NCBI GenBank assembly: GCA_030037705.1
Contig: JASHQE010000140.1
Coordinates: forward strand, 1 to 54,865
Source: Acidobacteriaceae bacterium
GTDB taxonomy: Bacteria > Acidobacteriota > Terriglobia > Terriglobales > Acidobacteriaceae
Reading direction: 5' to 3'
Length of the DNA stretch: 54,865 bases
Made by a program: the position numbers and the translations under genes. Numbering within the stretch: the stretch's first letter is position 1; every line of letters starts with the position of its first letter. A model generated the notes under the pieces. It ran no database searches. It was not told the origin of the DNA and saw only the letters and a program-made list of their open reading frames with translations. This document shows, piece after piece, positions 16,308-26,090 of the stretch.

Positions 16308-18091
16308 CCCGCTACTCGGTCTTTCTGATCGTAGGATTTTTTGCGGCCGCTATTTATCTCGGCTGCATCCTCTCTCCGCCCTCCTTGATGGACGATGTTG
16401 ACGCCGTACAGGCACAGATTGCGCGCAACATGCTGGCCTCAGGAGATTGGGTGACCGCCCGCCTGGACGGCGTGCCCTATCTCGAAAAGCCGCCGCTGCT
16501 TTACTGGATGATTGCGATCTCCTACAAAGTATTCGGCGTATCCGATTGGTCGGCCCGTATTCCGGAAGCTCTGTCCGTGATCGCTCTTTGCCTGGCTACA
16601 GCGGCCTTCGGCATGTGGGCCTTCGGAAGGCAAGCCGGCCTCTACGCCGGCCTGTGTATCTCCACCTGCGTGGGCCTTTTTCTCTTCACCCGGATCCTGC
16701 TTCCAGACGCCATGCTCGCGTTTACCATTATCCTCGCGCTGTTCGCGCTGTTGCGGGCGTTAGATGAGGAGGAACCGCATCCGCGATTGTGGGCTGCGAT
16801 GATGGCTGCGAGCCTCGCGTTGGGCTTGCTGCTGAAGAGCCTGATTGGCGTGGTCTTTCCCATCGGAGCCGCTCTCGTCTATCTGCTGATCACGCGCCAA
16901 TTGTTCGCGGCGCGCACCTGGAAGCGCCTTCGGCCCGTCAGCGGGATACTGATCATCCTGCTCATTGCGGCGCCATGGCACATTCTGGCCACCATCAGGA
17001 ATCCGCCCTATTTCAGCTTTACGATGAGGAGCATTCCGGGCGAATATCATGGCTTCTGGTGGTTCTTTTTCATCAACGAGCAATTGCTTCGTTTTTTGAA
17101 CCTGCGTTATCCGCGCGATTACGATACTGTCCCGCCGGTTTATTTCTGGCTTTTCAATCTGCTTTGGCTGTTTCCCTGGAGCGCGTATCTTCCCGCCGCT
17201 TTCAAGCTGTCGTATCGCCCGCTGGATCGCGCAGGAAAGACCCGGCTGCTGTCATTGTGCCTGATCGGGTTTGTGATGGTGTTCTTCACCTTCTCGACAA
17301 CGCAGGAATATTACTCGATGCCCATCTATCCGGCGATGGCCTTGATCATCGGCGCGGCTATGGCTGCAGACAGCAAGATTGTGCGCGTCGGGACGCGGTT
17401 CCTCACGGCCGTCTGCGCACTCGCTTCGATTGCGGCCATCTCGATCCTCATCGCCGACCGCCATGTTGCAACTCCTGGAGATATTTCTTACGCGTTGAGC
17501 CACCACCCCGCCGCTTACAAGCTCTCGTTAGGGCATATGGAGGACCTCACGCTTGAATCCTTCGCTTATCTCCGGCTGCCGCTGGCACTGGCTGCCGGGG
17601 CATTCGTTATCGGAATCGTGAGCACGCTTCGCGCCACGCGTGCGACCGCGTACTGGGGCATTGCGGTCATGATGGTTGTGTTCTTTCACGCAGCGAGACT
17701 GGCGATGGTCACGTTCGATCCTTACTTATCCTCGCGTCCTCTTGTCCAGGCTCTGGAGCGATCGCCGCAGGGCGCTCTTATCATCGATCATCATTACTAC
17801 TGGTTCTCGTCGGTCTTCTTTTATACAGACCGGCCGGCGCTCCTTCTCAATGGCAGGTTCATGAACCTCGTTTATGGCTCTTATGCCCCAAGCTCCGCCG
17901 ATCCATTCATGGACGACACTCAATTTCAACATCTTTGGCAAAGCCCGGGCCGATGTTATATCTTTGCTAAAGCTGAGCAGTTTGATCACTTGGCGTCCCT
18001 GGTGGGCAAGGATCAATTAACGACTGTGAGCGCCAGCGGCGGCAAGCTGCTGCTGACCAATCATCCTCTTTCGGATGTGAGAAAGTTTTAG
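16244..18091 (+). CDS. ArnT-like membrane glycosyltransferase (GT83/PMT superfamily)
   Basis: A 615-residue polytopic protein. The first extracytoplasmic loop has the family signature: acidic MDDVDAVQAQIARNM followed by GVPYLEKPPLLYW, like ArnT, which moves a sugar from undecaprenyl phosphate onto lipid A. About ten further hydrophobic helices follow, then a soluble C-terminal region of about 100 residues. The ATG at 16244 lies within the 3' end of asnB; the first helix begins at about residue 25. The acceptor is unknown. With the coupled EamA pair downstream (ArnE/ArnF-like) and UDP-sulfoquinovose synthase next door, it could decorate a surface lipid or glycan from a lipid-linked sugar. Confidence 0.85.
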   Translation: MEYQLSSEPITQKADVGNRIVTRYSVFLIVGFFAAAIYLGCILSPPSLMDDVDAVQAQIARNMLASGDWVTARLDGVPYLEKPPLLYWMIAISYKVFGVSDWSARIPEALSVIALCLATAAFGMWAFGRQAGLYAGLCISTCVGLFLFTRILLPDAMLAFTIILALFALLRALDEEEPHPRLWAAMMAASLALGLLLKSLIGVVFPIGAALVYLLITRQLFAARTWKRLRPVSGILIILLIAAPWHILATIRNPPYFSFTMRSIPGEYHGFWWFFFINEQLLRFLNLRYPRDYDTVPPVYFWLFNLLWLFPWSAYLPAAFKLSYRPLDRAGKTRLLSLCLIGFVMVFFTFSTTQEYYSMPIYPAMALIIGAAMAADSKIVRVGTRFLTAVCALASIAAISILIADRHVATPGDISYALSHHPAAYKLSLGHMEDLTLESFAYLRLPLALAAGAFVIGIVSTLRATRATAYWGIAVMMVVFFHAARLAMVTFDPYLSSRPLVQALERSPQGALIIDHHYYWFSSVFFYTDRPALLLNGRFMNLVYGSYAPSSADPFMDDTQFQHLWQSPGRCYIFAKAEQFDHLASLVGKDQLTTVSASGGKLLLTNHPLSDVRKF

Positions 18092-19654
<1,563 letters not shown>

Positions 19655-19686
19655 AAGCGCCGCTGCACGAACTTCTTCTGAAATGT

Positions 19687-19730
19687 AAACTCCGTCGATT
19701 TGCGGAAGCTATATTTCGACGACGGAGTTT
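19687..19730. repeat. Perfect 11-bp inverted repeat between convergent genes
   Basis: AAACTCCGTCG (19687-19697) is the exact reverse complement of CGACGGAGTTT (19720-19730), with a 22-base loop. It spans the stop codon of the minus-strand glycosyltransferase and lies 32 bases after the sulfoquinovose synthase stop. No clear T-run follows on either strand, so a processing or stability hairpin is as likely as an intrinsic terminator. Confidence 0.55.
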
Positions 19731-20857
19731 GACGCAATCATCCTGGCTGGAACGAGTTCTCCGTTCTGGATGAGGTAATCGTGTCCGCGCCAGCGGATTG
19801 ACTTGCGCGTAAAGCTGACGAGCCATATAAGACTTGCCATGGCATCCCATAAAGGAATCCAAATCAGCTTCTTCCCAACACCGGGTTGCCCGAGGCCCAT
19901 TGAGCCAACCAGAAGAGTCAAAAGCGATCGAATGAGGAGATAGCCGCCGAGATAAATGGCGATTACGGTGGCGGCCGGGTCGACGGCTACCGCCAGCAGG
20001 GCCCACGGCAATCCCAAGGTAAAGATCAGGCCGAAGTGCCCCCATGGCCGCATATGTCGCATCACAGTGATCCAACGCAAACGCTTGAAGAAGAGCTCAC
20101 GCAAGGACTGATAGTCGGGAACTGTAGAGACGGCGTATGGCAGCAGGATGACTTCGTATCCTTGTTCTTCGATCAAGCGCCCGACCAGCAGATCGTCCGC
20201 GGGCTTGTTCTCAATCGATGCGTAACCGCCGAATTTCTGGAGATGCGCGCGCGTTGTGCAGATCGTCGGACCGAGCGCGAACTTCACGCCATCGAGCTGC
20301 TTTGCCACAAGAATGCCGGGATAGAAATCCGACAACATTCCGATATCTTGTAGCCTCTGCACCCAACTGGCGTCTTTTGTGGGCACATAAAAACAGGTCA
20401 CTGCGCCCACGGCAGGGTTCGCGAGAGGCGCGACCAGCCGGCGTAGGTACTGCGGTTCAACGCGCACATCGCTGTCGTTGATCACCAGGTGCTCATAGGC
20501 CGCCTCTTCCACCAGCCGCGCCAGCTTGGCTACTTTGTCGTTTGTGGCTTCGCGCCCCGAACCGATGACGATACGAATTTTCGTTTCAGGGAAATCGCGT
20601 TTTATCTGCTCAAGCACCGGGAGAGCAGGATCGCTGAAGTCGCCAACACAAAAAAGTATCTCGAAGACTGGATAATCCTGCCTGGCGAAGCTCGCGAAGT
20701 TTTCATAGGCTTCCGGATCCAGACCGCGCACCGGCTTTAAGATGCTGACCGGAGGAAGGAAATCGTTCGCAACCAGCTTAGCCGTTAAGAAATATCGTAA
20801 ACAGCTAAAAAGCGCGATGCTGTAATAGACGAAGGGAATCGCTGCGATGATGAGCAA
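19709..20857 (-). CDS. Membrane glycosyltransferase, GT21/HpnI-like
   Basis: A 382-residue enzyme resembling ceramide glucosyltransferase and the hopanoid glycosyltransferase HpnI. One N-terminal helix (about 2-20) is followed by the GT-A catalytic domain: PPVSILKPVRG at 35-44, NDSD (127-130), the third acidic site PADD (219-222) and a basic KRLRW at 258-262 in place of the usual (Q/R)xxRW. Two or three C-terminal helices follow. Family members add a sugar from a UDP-donor to a lipid at the cytoplasmic membrane face. No other hopanoid genes are here. Since UDP-sulfoquinovose synthase lies directly opposite, this enzyme is a candidate user of that donor; this is inference. The start is a TTG without a strong ribosome binding site. 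Confidence 0.82.
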   Translation of the reverse strand: MLIIAAIPFVYYSIALFSCLRYFLTAKLVANDFLPPVSILKPVRGLDPEAYENFASFARQDYPVFEILFCVGDFSDPALPVLEQIKRDFPETKIRIVIGSGREATNDKVAKLARLVEEAAYEHLVINDSDVRVEPQYLRRLVAPLANPAVGAVTCFYVPTKDASWVQRLQDIGMLSDFYPGILVAKQLDGVKFALGPTICTTRAHLQKFGGYASIENKPADDLLVGRLIEEQGYEVILLPYAVSTVPDYQSLRELFFKRLRWITVMRHMRPWGHFGLIFTLGLPWALLAVAVDPAATVIAIYLGGYLLIRSLLTLLVGSMGLGQPGVGKKLIWIPLWDAMASLIWLVSFTRKSIRWRGHDYLIQNGELVPARMIASNSVVEI

Positions 20858-21076
20858 TGCTACTTTTATTGGGGGAATAATCAGCAGGGCGAACGCTCCC
20901 TTGGCCTTGGGGAAACCTGTACTGCTACCAGCGTATACTACCGCAACAAATCATTGTCAAATGCAGTGCGGGATAGTTGACAGCCCGGAATTCTGAGCCC
21001 ACAAACATTGCCGGCGTGCATGGTCTCACCGGAAATCAGGTCGATGACTCTACTTTAATACAATAAAGATGTGTCT

Positions 21077-21538
21077 ATGGAGCGCATCGCCCAAGAGCCT
21101 GAATCCGCGGAAGTAGAAAAGCGAGCCGGATTGAAGACGTTCCTGATGATCCTGGTGATGATTATCACCGGTCCGCTCGGCAATGTTCTGCTAGGCAAGG
21201 GAATGAAGCATATCGGCATGATTCCGCTGTGGCCGGTTTCAGCGTTGCTGCATGAGGGAGCCAGGATCTTTTCTTCAGCTTCGATTTGGTTAGGAATCGC
21301 TTCTCTCGTCACCTTCTTTGTCTCGTACATGCTCGTGCTTTCCTGGGCGGACTATAGCTTTGTACAACCTGCATCTTCGCTGGCCTACGGGGTGGTAGCG
21401 CTGCTTGGCTACACGGTGCTTGGCGAAAAGATCTCTCCGCTGCGATGGATGGGCATCGCGGTCATCTGCCTAGGCGTGTTCGTGGTCACCCGCACCGGCA
21501 TGCACACCACACCACGTGAAACGGAGAAGCAAAGCTAA
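21077..21538 (+). CDS. Four-helix EamA-type membrane protein, first of a pair
   Basis: A 153-residue protein with about four transmembrane helices and the EamA motif near the end (FVQPASSLAYGVVALLGYTV, then EKISPLRWMGIAVICLGVF). At half the size of ordinary ten-helix EamA transporters it resembles ArnE/ArnF and SMR proteins, which work as dimers. Its 3' end overlaps the start of a second protein of the same type, so the two are probably translated together as a heterodimer. A role in flipping a lipid-linked sugar is plausible given the neighbours. The start may be the GTG at 21071 instead; neither has a strong ribosome binding site. Confidence 0.75.
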   Translation: MERIAQEPESAEVEKRAGLKTFLMILVMIITGPLGNVLLGKGMKHIGMIPLWPVSALLHEGARIFSSASIWLGIASLVTFFVSYMLVLSWADYSFVQPASSLAYGVVALLGYTVLGEKISPLRWMGIAVICLGVFVVTRTGMHTTPRETEKQS

Positions 21539-21914
21539 TTTGCGCGACTTCATTCTTTTCGCCACAATTGTAGCCTCCGGAACAGGCGGCGAGCTGTGTG
21601 TATCGCGAGCCATGAAAAACGTGGGGGAAGCGGTCAGCTTTCATCCTGCGGAGATCATGCGGGTGATTCTGCGGGCTCTGCGCCAGCCGTGGATGTGGGT
21701 TGGCGTAAGCATGATGGCGCTCGCTTTTTTTGCGCTTCTCGGCGCGCTTTCCGTGTACAACGTCAGTTTTGTGGTTCCGGTCACTGCGCTGAGCTATGTA
21801 GCGGGCGCTTTGGGAGGGCTGATCTTCCTGCATGAACGGGTCAACTTCTGGCGGTGGATTGGAGTGCTGCTGGTAGCGATCGGTGTCACCCTGGTCTTTT
21901 TGGGCAAGGGCTAA
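21516..21914 (+). CDS. Four-helix EamA-type membrane protein, second of a pair
   Basis: A 132-residue protein with four predicted helices and the EamA repeat (YNVSFVVPVTALSYVAGALG, then ERVNFWRWIGVLLVAIGV). It begins at a GTG inside the last codons of the preceding gene; a TTG at 21540 just after the upstream stop, with GGAG about 14 bases before it, is an alternative. It differs clearly from its partner, as ArnE differs from ArnF, so the pair is not a recent tandem duplication. Confidence 0.75.
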   Translation: MKRRSKANLRDFILFATIVASGTGGELCVSRAMKNVGEAVSFHPAEIMRVILRALRQPWMWVGVSMMALAFFALLGALSVYNVSFVVPVTALSYVAGALGGLIFLHERVNFWRWIGVLLVAIGVTLVFLGKG

Positions 21915-21942
21915 CCCCGCAGGTGGCGATAAAGAGAATCGA

Positions 21943-22911
21943 GTGAAAAGACAACTCAATGTGGTCATGCTGGCAGCGATCCTGGCCATCGTCTTGACTG
22001 CGCAGGCTCACCCCGCGCCGGAATCGCTCGCTCAAGCGAACACCGCTTTGCAGATGGGCGAGGCCGATGCGGCTTTGCGGCTGCTCGATTCTCTTCCACC
22101 CTCCGCAGAGGCTCACAATCTGCGCTGCCGCGTGTTGTTTTCGCTGGAAGATTGGGACGCCGCTGCAAGCGAATGCGCGCAGGCCGTCACAATGGATCCG
22201 CAGAATTCCGACTACCACATGTGGCTGGGCCGCGCGCTGGGCGAACGAGCCAGCCGCGTCTCGTTCCTGAGCGCGTTTTCGCTGGCCAGCCGCGTGCGCG
22301 AAGAATTGGAGCAAGCAGTCCGGCTGAATCCGCAGAATGCGCCGGCGCTGGCGGATCTGGGCGAGTTTTATTACGATGCACCTGGAATCGCGGGCGGAGG
22401 TTCTGACAAGGCTGAAGAAATCGCTGCGCAACTGGAGAAAGTCGATCCGGCGCGCGCCGATGAATTGCGCGGGCGCATTGCGGAGAAACACCATGACTAC
22501 GTCACGGCTGAGCACGAGCTGAAACAGGCCATCGCAGCCAGCGAGCATCCCGCTTTTCAATGGATGATCCTGGGCAGCTTTTATACCCGGCATAATCGCT
22601 GGGACGATATGGATGCCGCCGTGCAAAGCGGTTTGAAAGCGGCGCAGAGCGATCGCTCCGCCAATGTTGCGCTGTTCAACGCAGCTTCCATGCTGAACCG
22701 GTGCAACAGAAATTTAGAACTGGCTGCACGATTGTTTCAAGAGTATTTATCCGGCTCTCCCAAGACGGAAGAAGCTCCGGCGTTTGCAGCGCATGCCCGG
22801 CTTGCGCGCATTGACGCTCAATTGGGAAACATTCCCGCTGCGCGGCGAGAGCGGACGGCAGCGTTGGAACTCGCCCACGATTATCAGCCCGCGTTAGCCT
22901 TGAAATTCTGA
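21943..22911 (+). CDS. Exported TPR-like protein
   Basis: A 322-residue protein with a signal peptide (residues about 1-22: basic MKRQ, then VVMLAAILAIVLTAQA). The remainder is degenerate tetratricopeptide-type repeats (ALRLLDSLPPSAEAHNLR; AASECAQAVTMDPQNSDYHM; LEQAVRLNPQNAPALADLGE). It starts at a GTG 29 bases after the EamA pair, with AAAGAGA upstream, so it is likely in the same operon. It probably serves as a periplasmic scaffold. No enzymatic motif is visible. Confidence 0.75.
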   Translation: MKRQLNVVMLAAILAIVLTAQAHPAPESLAQANTALQMGEADAALRLLDSLPPSAEAHNLRCRVLFSLEDWDAAASECAQAVTMDPQNSDYHMWLGRALGERASRVSFLSAFSLASRVREELEQAVRLNPQNAPALADLGEFYYDAPGIAGGGSDKAEEIAAQLEKVDPARADELRGRIAEKHHDYVTAEHELKQAIAASEHPAFQWMILGSFYTRHNRWDDMDAAVQSGLKAAQSDRSANVALFNAASMLNRCNRNLELAARLFQEYLSGSPKTEEAPAFAAHARLARIDAQLGNIPAARRERTAALELAHDYQPALALKF

Positions 22912-23095
22912 TCGCGAAGAGTGAATGAAATAGGTACGCGCCTCGCATAGAAGCCGGTTCTATTGATTTCGCTGGTTCTTTCCTGTTCGTTCGCGCTGCT
23001 GCAATGAGCTATTCACCATTCATTTACCGTGGCTTCGGTATTGTTGGAATAGCTCAATTCGGGATGCTCGACCAGCAGCAGGACACGGGAGACCG

Positions 23096-23959
23096 ATGCG
23101 AACCTCTGAATGGATCCAGGCAGGCTTCGCGACCATTCTTGCTGTCGCGGCTTGGATCTTTCCTCTAACCACTCGCCGCCGATCGATGATTACATTGCTT
23201 GGTGGATGCGTCCTTGTGGCCGTCGTCTTGGCGCGCCTTTCGGAATACATCCTTGCGCCGGTGCAAGCTTCGATTCTCCGTGACTGGCTGCCTGTGCCCC
23301 TGACGCTCGTCCCGTATTGGCAGACGGGCCAATTTTTTACGGGTCCGGACAAGAGGATTCAAGCCTGGCTCGTCGAAACGGATCGCTGGCTACTGCATTT
23401 CGTATCCCGGACCGGTTGGCGATTCGGCGGCTTTGCGCGACTTTCGATGGAATTGGCCTATATGCTGTGTTACCCTCTGGAGCCACTCGGGTTGGCGATG
23501 CTCTACATAGCCGGATTACGCCAGTATGCAAGCACCTATTGGTTCCTGGTTCTTGTGCCAACCTATCTTTGCTATGCGATCACGCCCTTTGTACCGGCGC
23601 TACCGCCACGCTATCTCAGATCAGAACGCACAGGCTCTTCCTCGATGAAGAGCCGCGTTTTCAATCTGTGGATTCTGCGCCACGGAAGCATACAGGCAAT
23701 CTCCTTTCCCAGCGCACATGTCGCCTCCGCGCTGGGAGCATCGCTTGTGCTCGCGTATTATCTACCCGTCGCGGGAATCATTTTTCTAGTCCTCACATTT
23801 TGGATCGCTGTCGCTGCCGTGGCGGGGGGATACCACTATGCAATCGACGTGCTGCTGGGAGCAGTTCTGACACTGTGCATCTGTGCAGCATGGTATGCTC
23901 ATTTGATTCCTAGCACCCTCATCACCGCGGCAGCCATAGCTTTGGCCAGAGCGCTCTGA
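23096..23959 (+). CDS. PAP2-superfamily membrane phosphatase
   Basis: A 287-residue polytopic protein with about six helices. The phosphatase motifs are [15 protein letters not shown] (catalytic-type histidine) and [15 protein letters not shown]. The first motif of the superfamily (KxxxxxxRP) is not clear. Family members remove phosphate from lipid phosphates such as undecaprenyl pyrophosphate, or act as lipid phosphotransferases (the inositolphosphorylceramide-synthase group has a similar layout). GGGAG lies five bases before the ATG. In this cluster it could recycle the polyprenyl carrier or exchange a head group. Its 3' end overlaps the opposing radical SAM gene by 61 bases. Confidence 0.82.
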   Translation: MRTSEWIQAGFATILAVAAWIFPLTTRRRSMITLLGGCVLVAVVLARLSEYILAPVQASILRDWLPVPLTLVPYWQTGQFFTGPDKRIQAWLVETDRWLLHFVSRTGWRFGGFARLSMELAYMLCYPLEPLGLAMLYIAGLRQYASTYWFLVLVPTYLCYAITPFVPALPPRYLRSERTGSSSMKSRVFNLWILRHGSIQAISFPSAHVASALGASLVLAYYLPVAGIIFLVLTFWIAVAAVAGGYHYAIDVLLGAVLTLCICAAWYAHLIPSTLITAAAIALARAL

Positions 23960-25044
23960 GGTCTGCCATCTTCCGCTGGAAGGAACAAAGAAGAGAGAGC
24001 TTTTACACCGAAGGGAATTTTGGTGGACTCGTCCGGGGACGCCGGCGGGAAGAATCCGGCCAGCGCTCCGCGTGGATTCTCCCGAACCAAGTCGATCATT
24101 GCAACGCGATGTACGCAGGAAACCGTGCAATAGGGAGCGCACGGCTTCCTGGTCGAATATTCTCGCTCCAGGTCTTCCGCGGTGTACTTCTCCAGCGGAA
24201 TTGCCGGGTATCCGCGCTGCTGGGAACAGTAGTGGACAAGCCCATCTTCGCAGATATACAGATAGCGGCTCCCGGCGCGGCATTGCCATTCATTGGGTTG
24301 CCCTGCCGCCAGGTTTTTTTGGAAGAGGTTATCGTACGCGAATGCCCAAAAACCTGGCTTTCGTTCTGTTTGGATCTGCTCGTAAACGGCCCTGTCCGCG
24401 CTCTGCAAGGGCTGCAATTGCCCTTTGTGATCGTGGATTGTGCCGGTTGTTGTTTCAAAGCCCAATTCCAGAGCGCGCCGCGTGATGACAAGCGCATCTT
24501 CGGGGTGCTGGACGCCGGCCCCGACAACGGAATTAATGCTGACATCGAATTCGGCAAACTCCGCGAGCCATTCGAGCTTTTTGTCCAGAACCTTCAGGCT
24601 TTTCTTCGAGACATGGTCGGGCTGCACGTTATCCATACTGATTTGCAGGTGCTCTAAGCCGGCACGGTTCAACTGTCGAATGCGCTCCGCGCTCAAAAGA
24701 TATCCATTGGTAATAAGAGTAGCGATGCGGCCATGGCTGCGAACATGCCGGATCAACGCATCGAGATCAGGATGCAGCAGCGGCTCCCCGCCGCTGAAGG
24801 TGATGATCTCTGTCCCCAGTGCTGCCAGAAGGTCGATGCGCCGAACCATTTCGGCCATGGGCACTGGATTGGAAACCTTGTCATATTCATTGCAATACGC
24901 GCAGGCAAGATTGCAACGCCGGATCGGAATGATGTGAGCAAGAATAGGATGCCGGCTTGACTTCAGTGCACGGGCGATCATCTGCGCCTGGCGAAAGCGT
25001 CGTGGCAACGATCGCATTTTCCTGAACGCCTGGGCAAGTTTCAT
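23899..25044 (-). CDS. Radical SAM protein with SPASM-like C-terminal cysteines
   Basis: A 381-residue protein. CNLACAYC (Cys44, Cys48, Cys51) is the CxxxCxxC that binds the SAM-cleaving iron-sulfur cluster; [12 protein letters not shown] and the radical SAM barrel follow. The C-terminal third has several further cysteines ([40 protein letters not shown]), typical of SPASM/twitch auxiliary clusters. Such enzymes modify peptides, sugars or lipids; the substrate is unknown. AGAGG precedes the ATG by six bases. It faces the PAP2 gene and overlaps it tail to tail, so their order may be accidental. It lacks the B12-binding domain of HpnJ. Confidence 0.88.
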   Translation of the reverse strand: MKLAQAFRKMRSLPRRFRQAQMIARALKSSRHPILAHIIPIRRCNLACAYCNEYDKVSNPVPMAEMVRRIDLLAALGTEIITFSGGEPLLHPDLDALIRHVRSHGRIATLITNGYLLSAERIRQLNRAGLEHLQISMDNVQPDHVSKKSLKVLDKKLEWLAEFAEFDVSINSVVGAGVQHPEDALVITRRALELGFETTTGTIHDHKGQLQPLQSADRAVYEQIQTERKPGFWAFAYDNLFQKNLAAGQPNEWQCRAGSRYLYICEDGLVHYCSQQRGYPAIPLEKYTAEDLEREYSTRKPCAPYCTVSCVHRVAMIDLVRENPRGALAGFFPPASPDESTKIPFGVKALSSLFLPAEDGRPQSALAKAMAAAVMRVLGIK

Positions 25045-25281
25045 TCAGACCTCTGGCAACTGACAAGAGAAGCCAGGAAGCATCGCGATCAGTTTACGCG
25101 GATCCTTTAACGCACAGATGAAATTGCACGTATGGCATCCGGCAACAAGCCGGATTTCGTGAGCTCGGCAATTCACGGCTGTCCGTATGAAGCACGTTCC
25201 AGTAATGTTACCCCATCAATCTCAATCTGGTTGTAACCGGGCCTTGATGCTCCATTCTTGCCATTCCTGTCATGATGGAGC

Positions 25282-25827
25282 ATGTCTCCGCATTCTCGGC
25301 CCAACAGGCTTGCGCAGGCCTTTTCCTGCTGGAATTGGAAGTGTGCCCTCCTCAGCGCGACTGCCCGTTCACTGGTGTATCTGGCGGCGATGGCGCGCAA
25401 TGGCCTTCGCGGCAGCCTCGCTATGATTGCGGTTGAAATTGTGTATGTCACGCTCACGGCGGGCGTCTATGCGGGGATGCAGCAAAAAGCGCTTGGCCTG
25501 CGCTCGCGACAGCTAAGCAACTTCATCGTGGTCTTCGTCGTACCGGGCCTGGCGCAGGGGTTAGATTGGATCGCCCATCGCTTCACCGGAACGACCGCTA
25601 CTGGCAGAACTATTCTCGCTGTCAGTCTCTTCGCTGTTGTTTCCGCTCTCTTCCACTTGCACGTGATGCGCAGTGGAGTTCTCCTCACCGGCCATGGCCG
25701 TTCGCTGTCGGATGATTTCCGCCGCATGCCCGGGCTCATCGCCGGATTCCTTCGCAAACTGGTTAGCTTATTCGCCGGCCTGATATCGCGCTCCGCGCGC
25801 ACGATCGAATCGGAAGCCGCACTCTAG
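25282..25827 (+). CDS. Uncharacterised small membrane protein; 3' end lies in the direct repeat
   Basis: A 181-residue protein with about three hydrophobic segments (around 45-65, 78-95 and 105-130) and a basic C-terminus. I do not recognise a family. The last 151 bases are duplicated at 1-151. The ATG at 25282 has GGAG very close upstream, so a later start is possible. It is the complete copy of the gene whose tail opens the window. Confidence 0.55.
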   Translation: MSPHSRPNRLAQAFSCWNWKCALLSATARSLVYLAAMARNGLRGSLAMIAVEIVYVTLTAGVYAGMQQKALGLRSRQLSNFIVVFVVPGLAQGLDWIAHRFTGTTATGRTILAVSLFAVVSALFHLHVMRSGVLLTGHGRSLSDDFRRMPGLIAGFLRKLVSLFAGLISRSARTIESEAAL

Positions 25828-26010
25828 GCTGTATCGACATATAGACCAACTCTAAGTTGCTGAAAAGTAAATCAAGCACTGTCATGTTGAGCGAAGTCCG
25901 CCGCGGCGGAGAGTCGAAACATCTGTGGTTCGCTTCGTGCCGCACGCATTCAATGGAAAACTTGCTCATTTTGCCCATAGGTTATCAGGCTATATGTCGA
26001 TACGCCCTAG
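25677..26010 (+). repeat. Long direct repeat, copy 2
   Basis: It matches 1-336 in the same orientation. It covers the last 151 bases of the membrane-protein gene and about 180 bases downstream, including a REP-like element. Differences are confined to the non-coding part. Downstream of 26010 the two loci are unrelated. Confidence 0.95.
25879..25928 (+). repeat. REP-like element inside repeat copy 2
   Basis: This is the counterpart of 203-254, with a CCGCGGCGG centre and two fewer bases, CTGTCATGTTGAGCGA at the start and CATCTGTGG at the end. Confidence 0.6.
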
Positions 26011-26090
26011 GTCTCTGACCGTTTGATTAAGTACTACCTCTGGGAGAGTACGATGCTAAAGGTACAAATTCATGCGGTCGCGGACCTAGA

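Noticed and set aside
20977..21005. TTGACA ahead of the EamA pair
   Set aside because: The -35 is perfect but nothing resembling a -10 lies 16-18 bases downstream.
23899..25044. Radical SAM gene as HpnJ or HpnH, making the region a hopanoid cluster
   Set aside because: It lacks the B12-binding domain of HpnJ and its cluster motif is not that of HpnH; no squalene-hopene cyclase or HpnK is present.
25137..25155. Hairpin ATCCGGC-AACAA-GCCGGAT upstream of the radical SAM gene
   Set aside because: It is short, has no T-run and no clear relation to the start codon; insufficient for a regulatory call.
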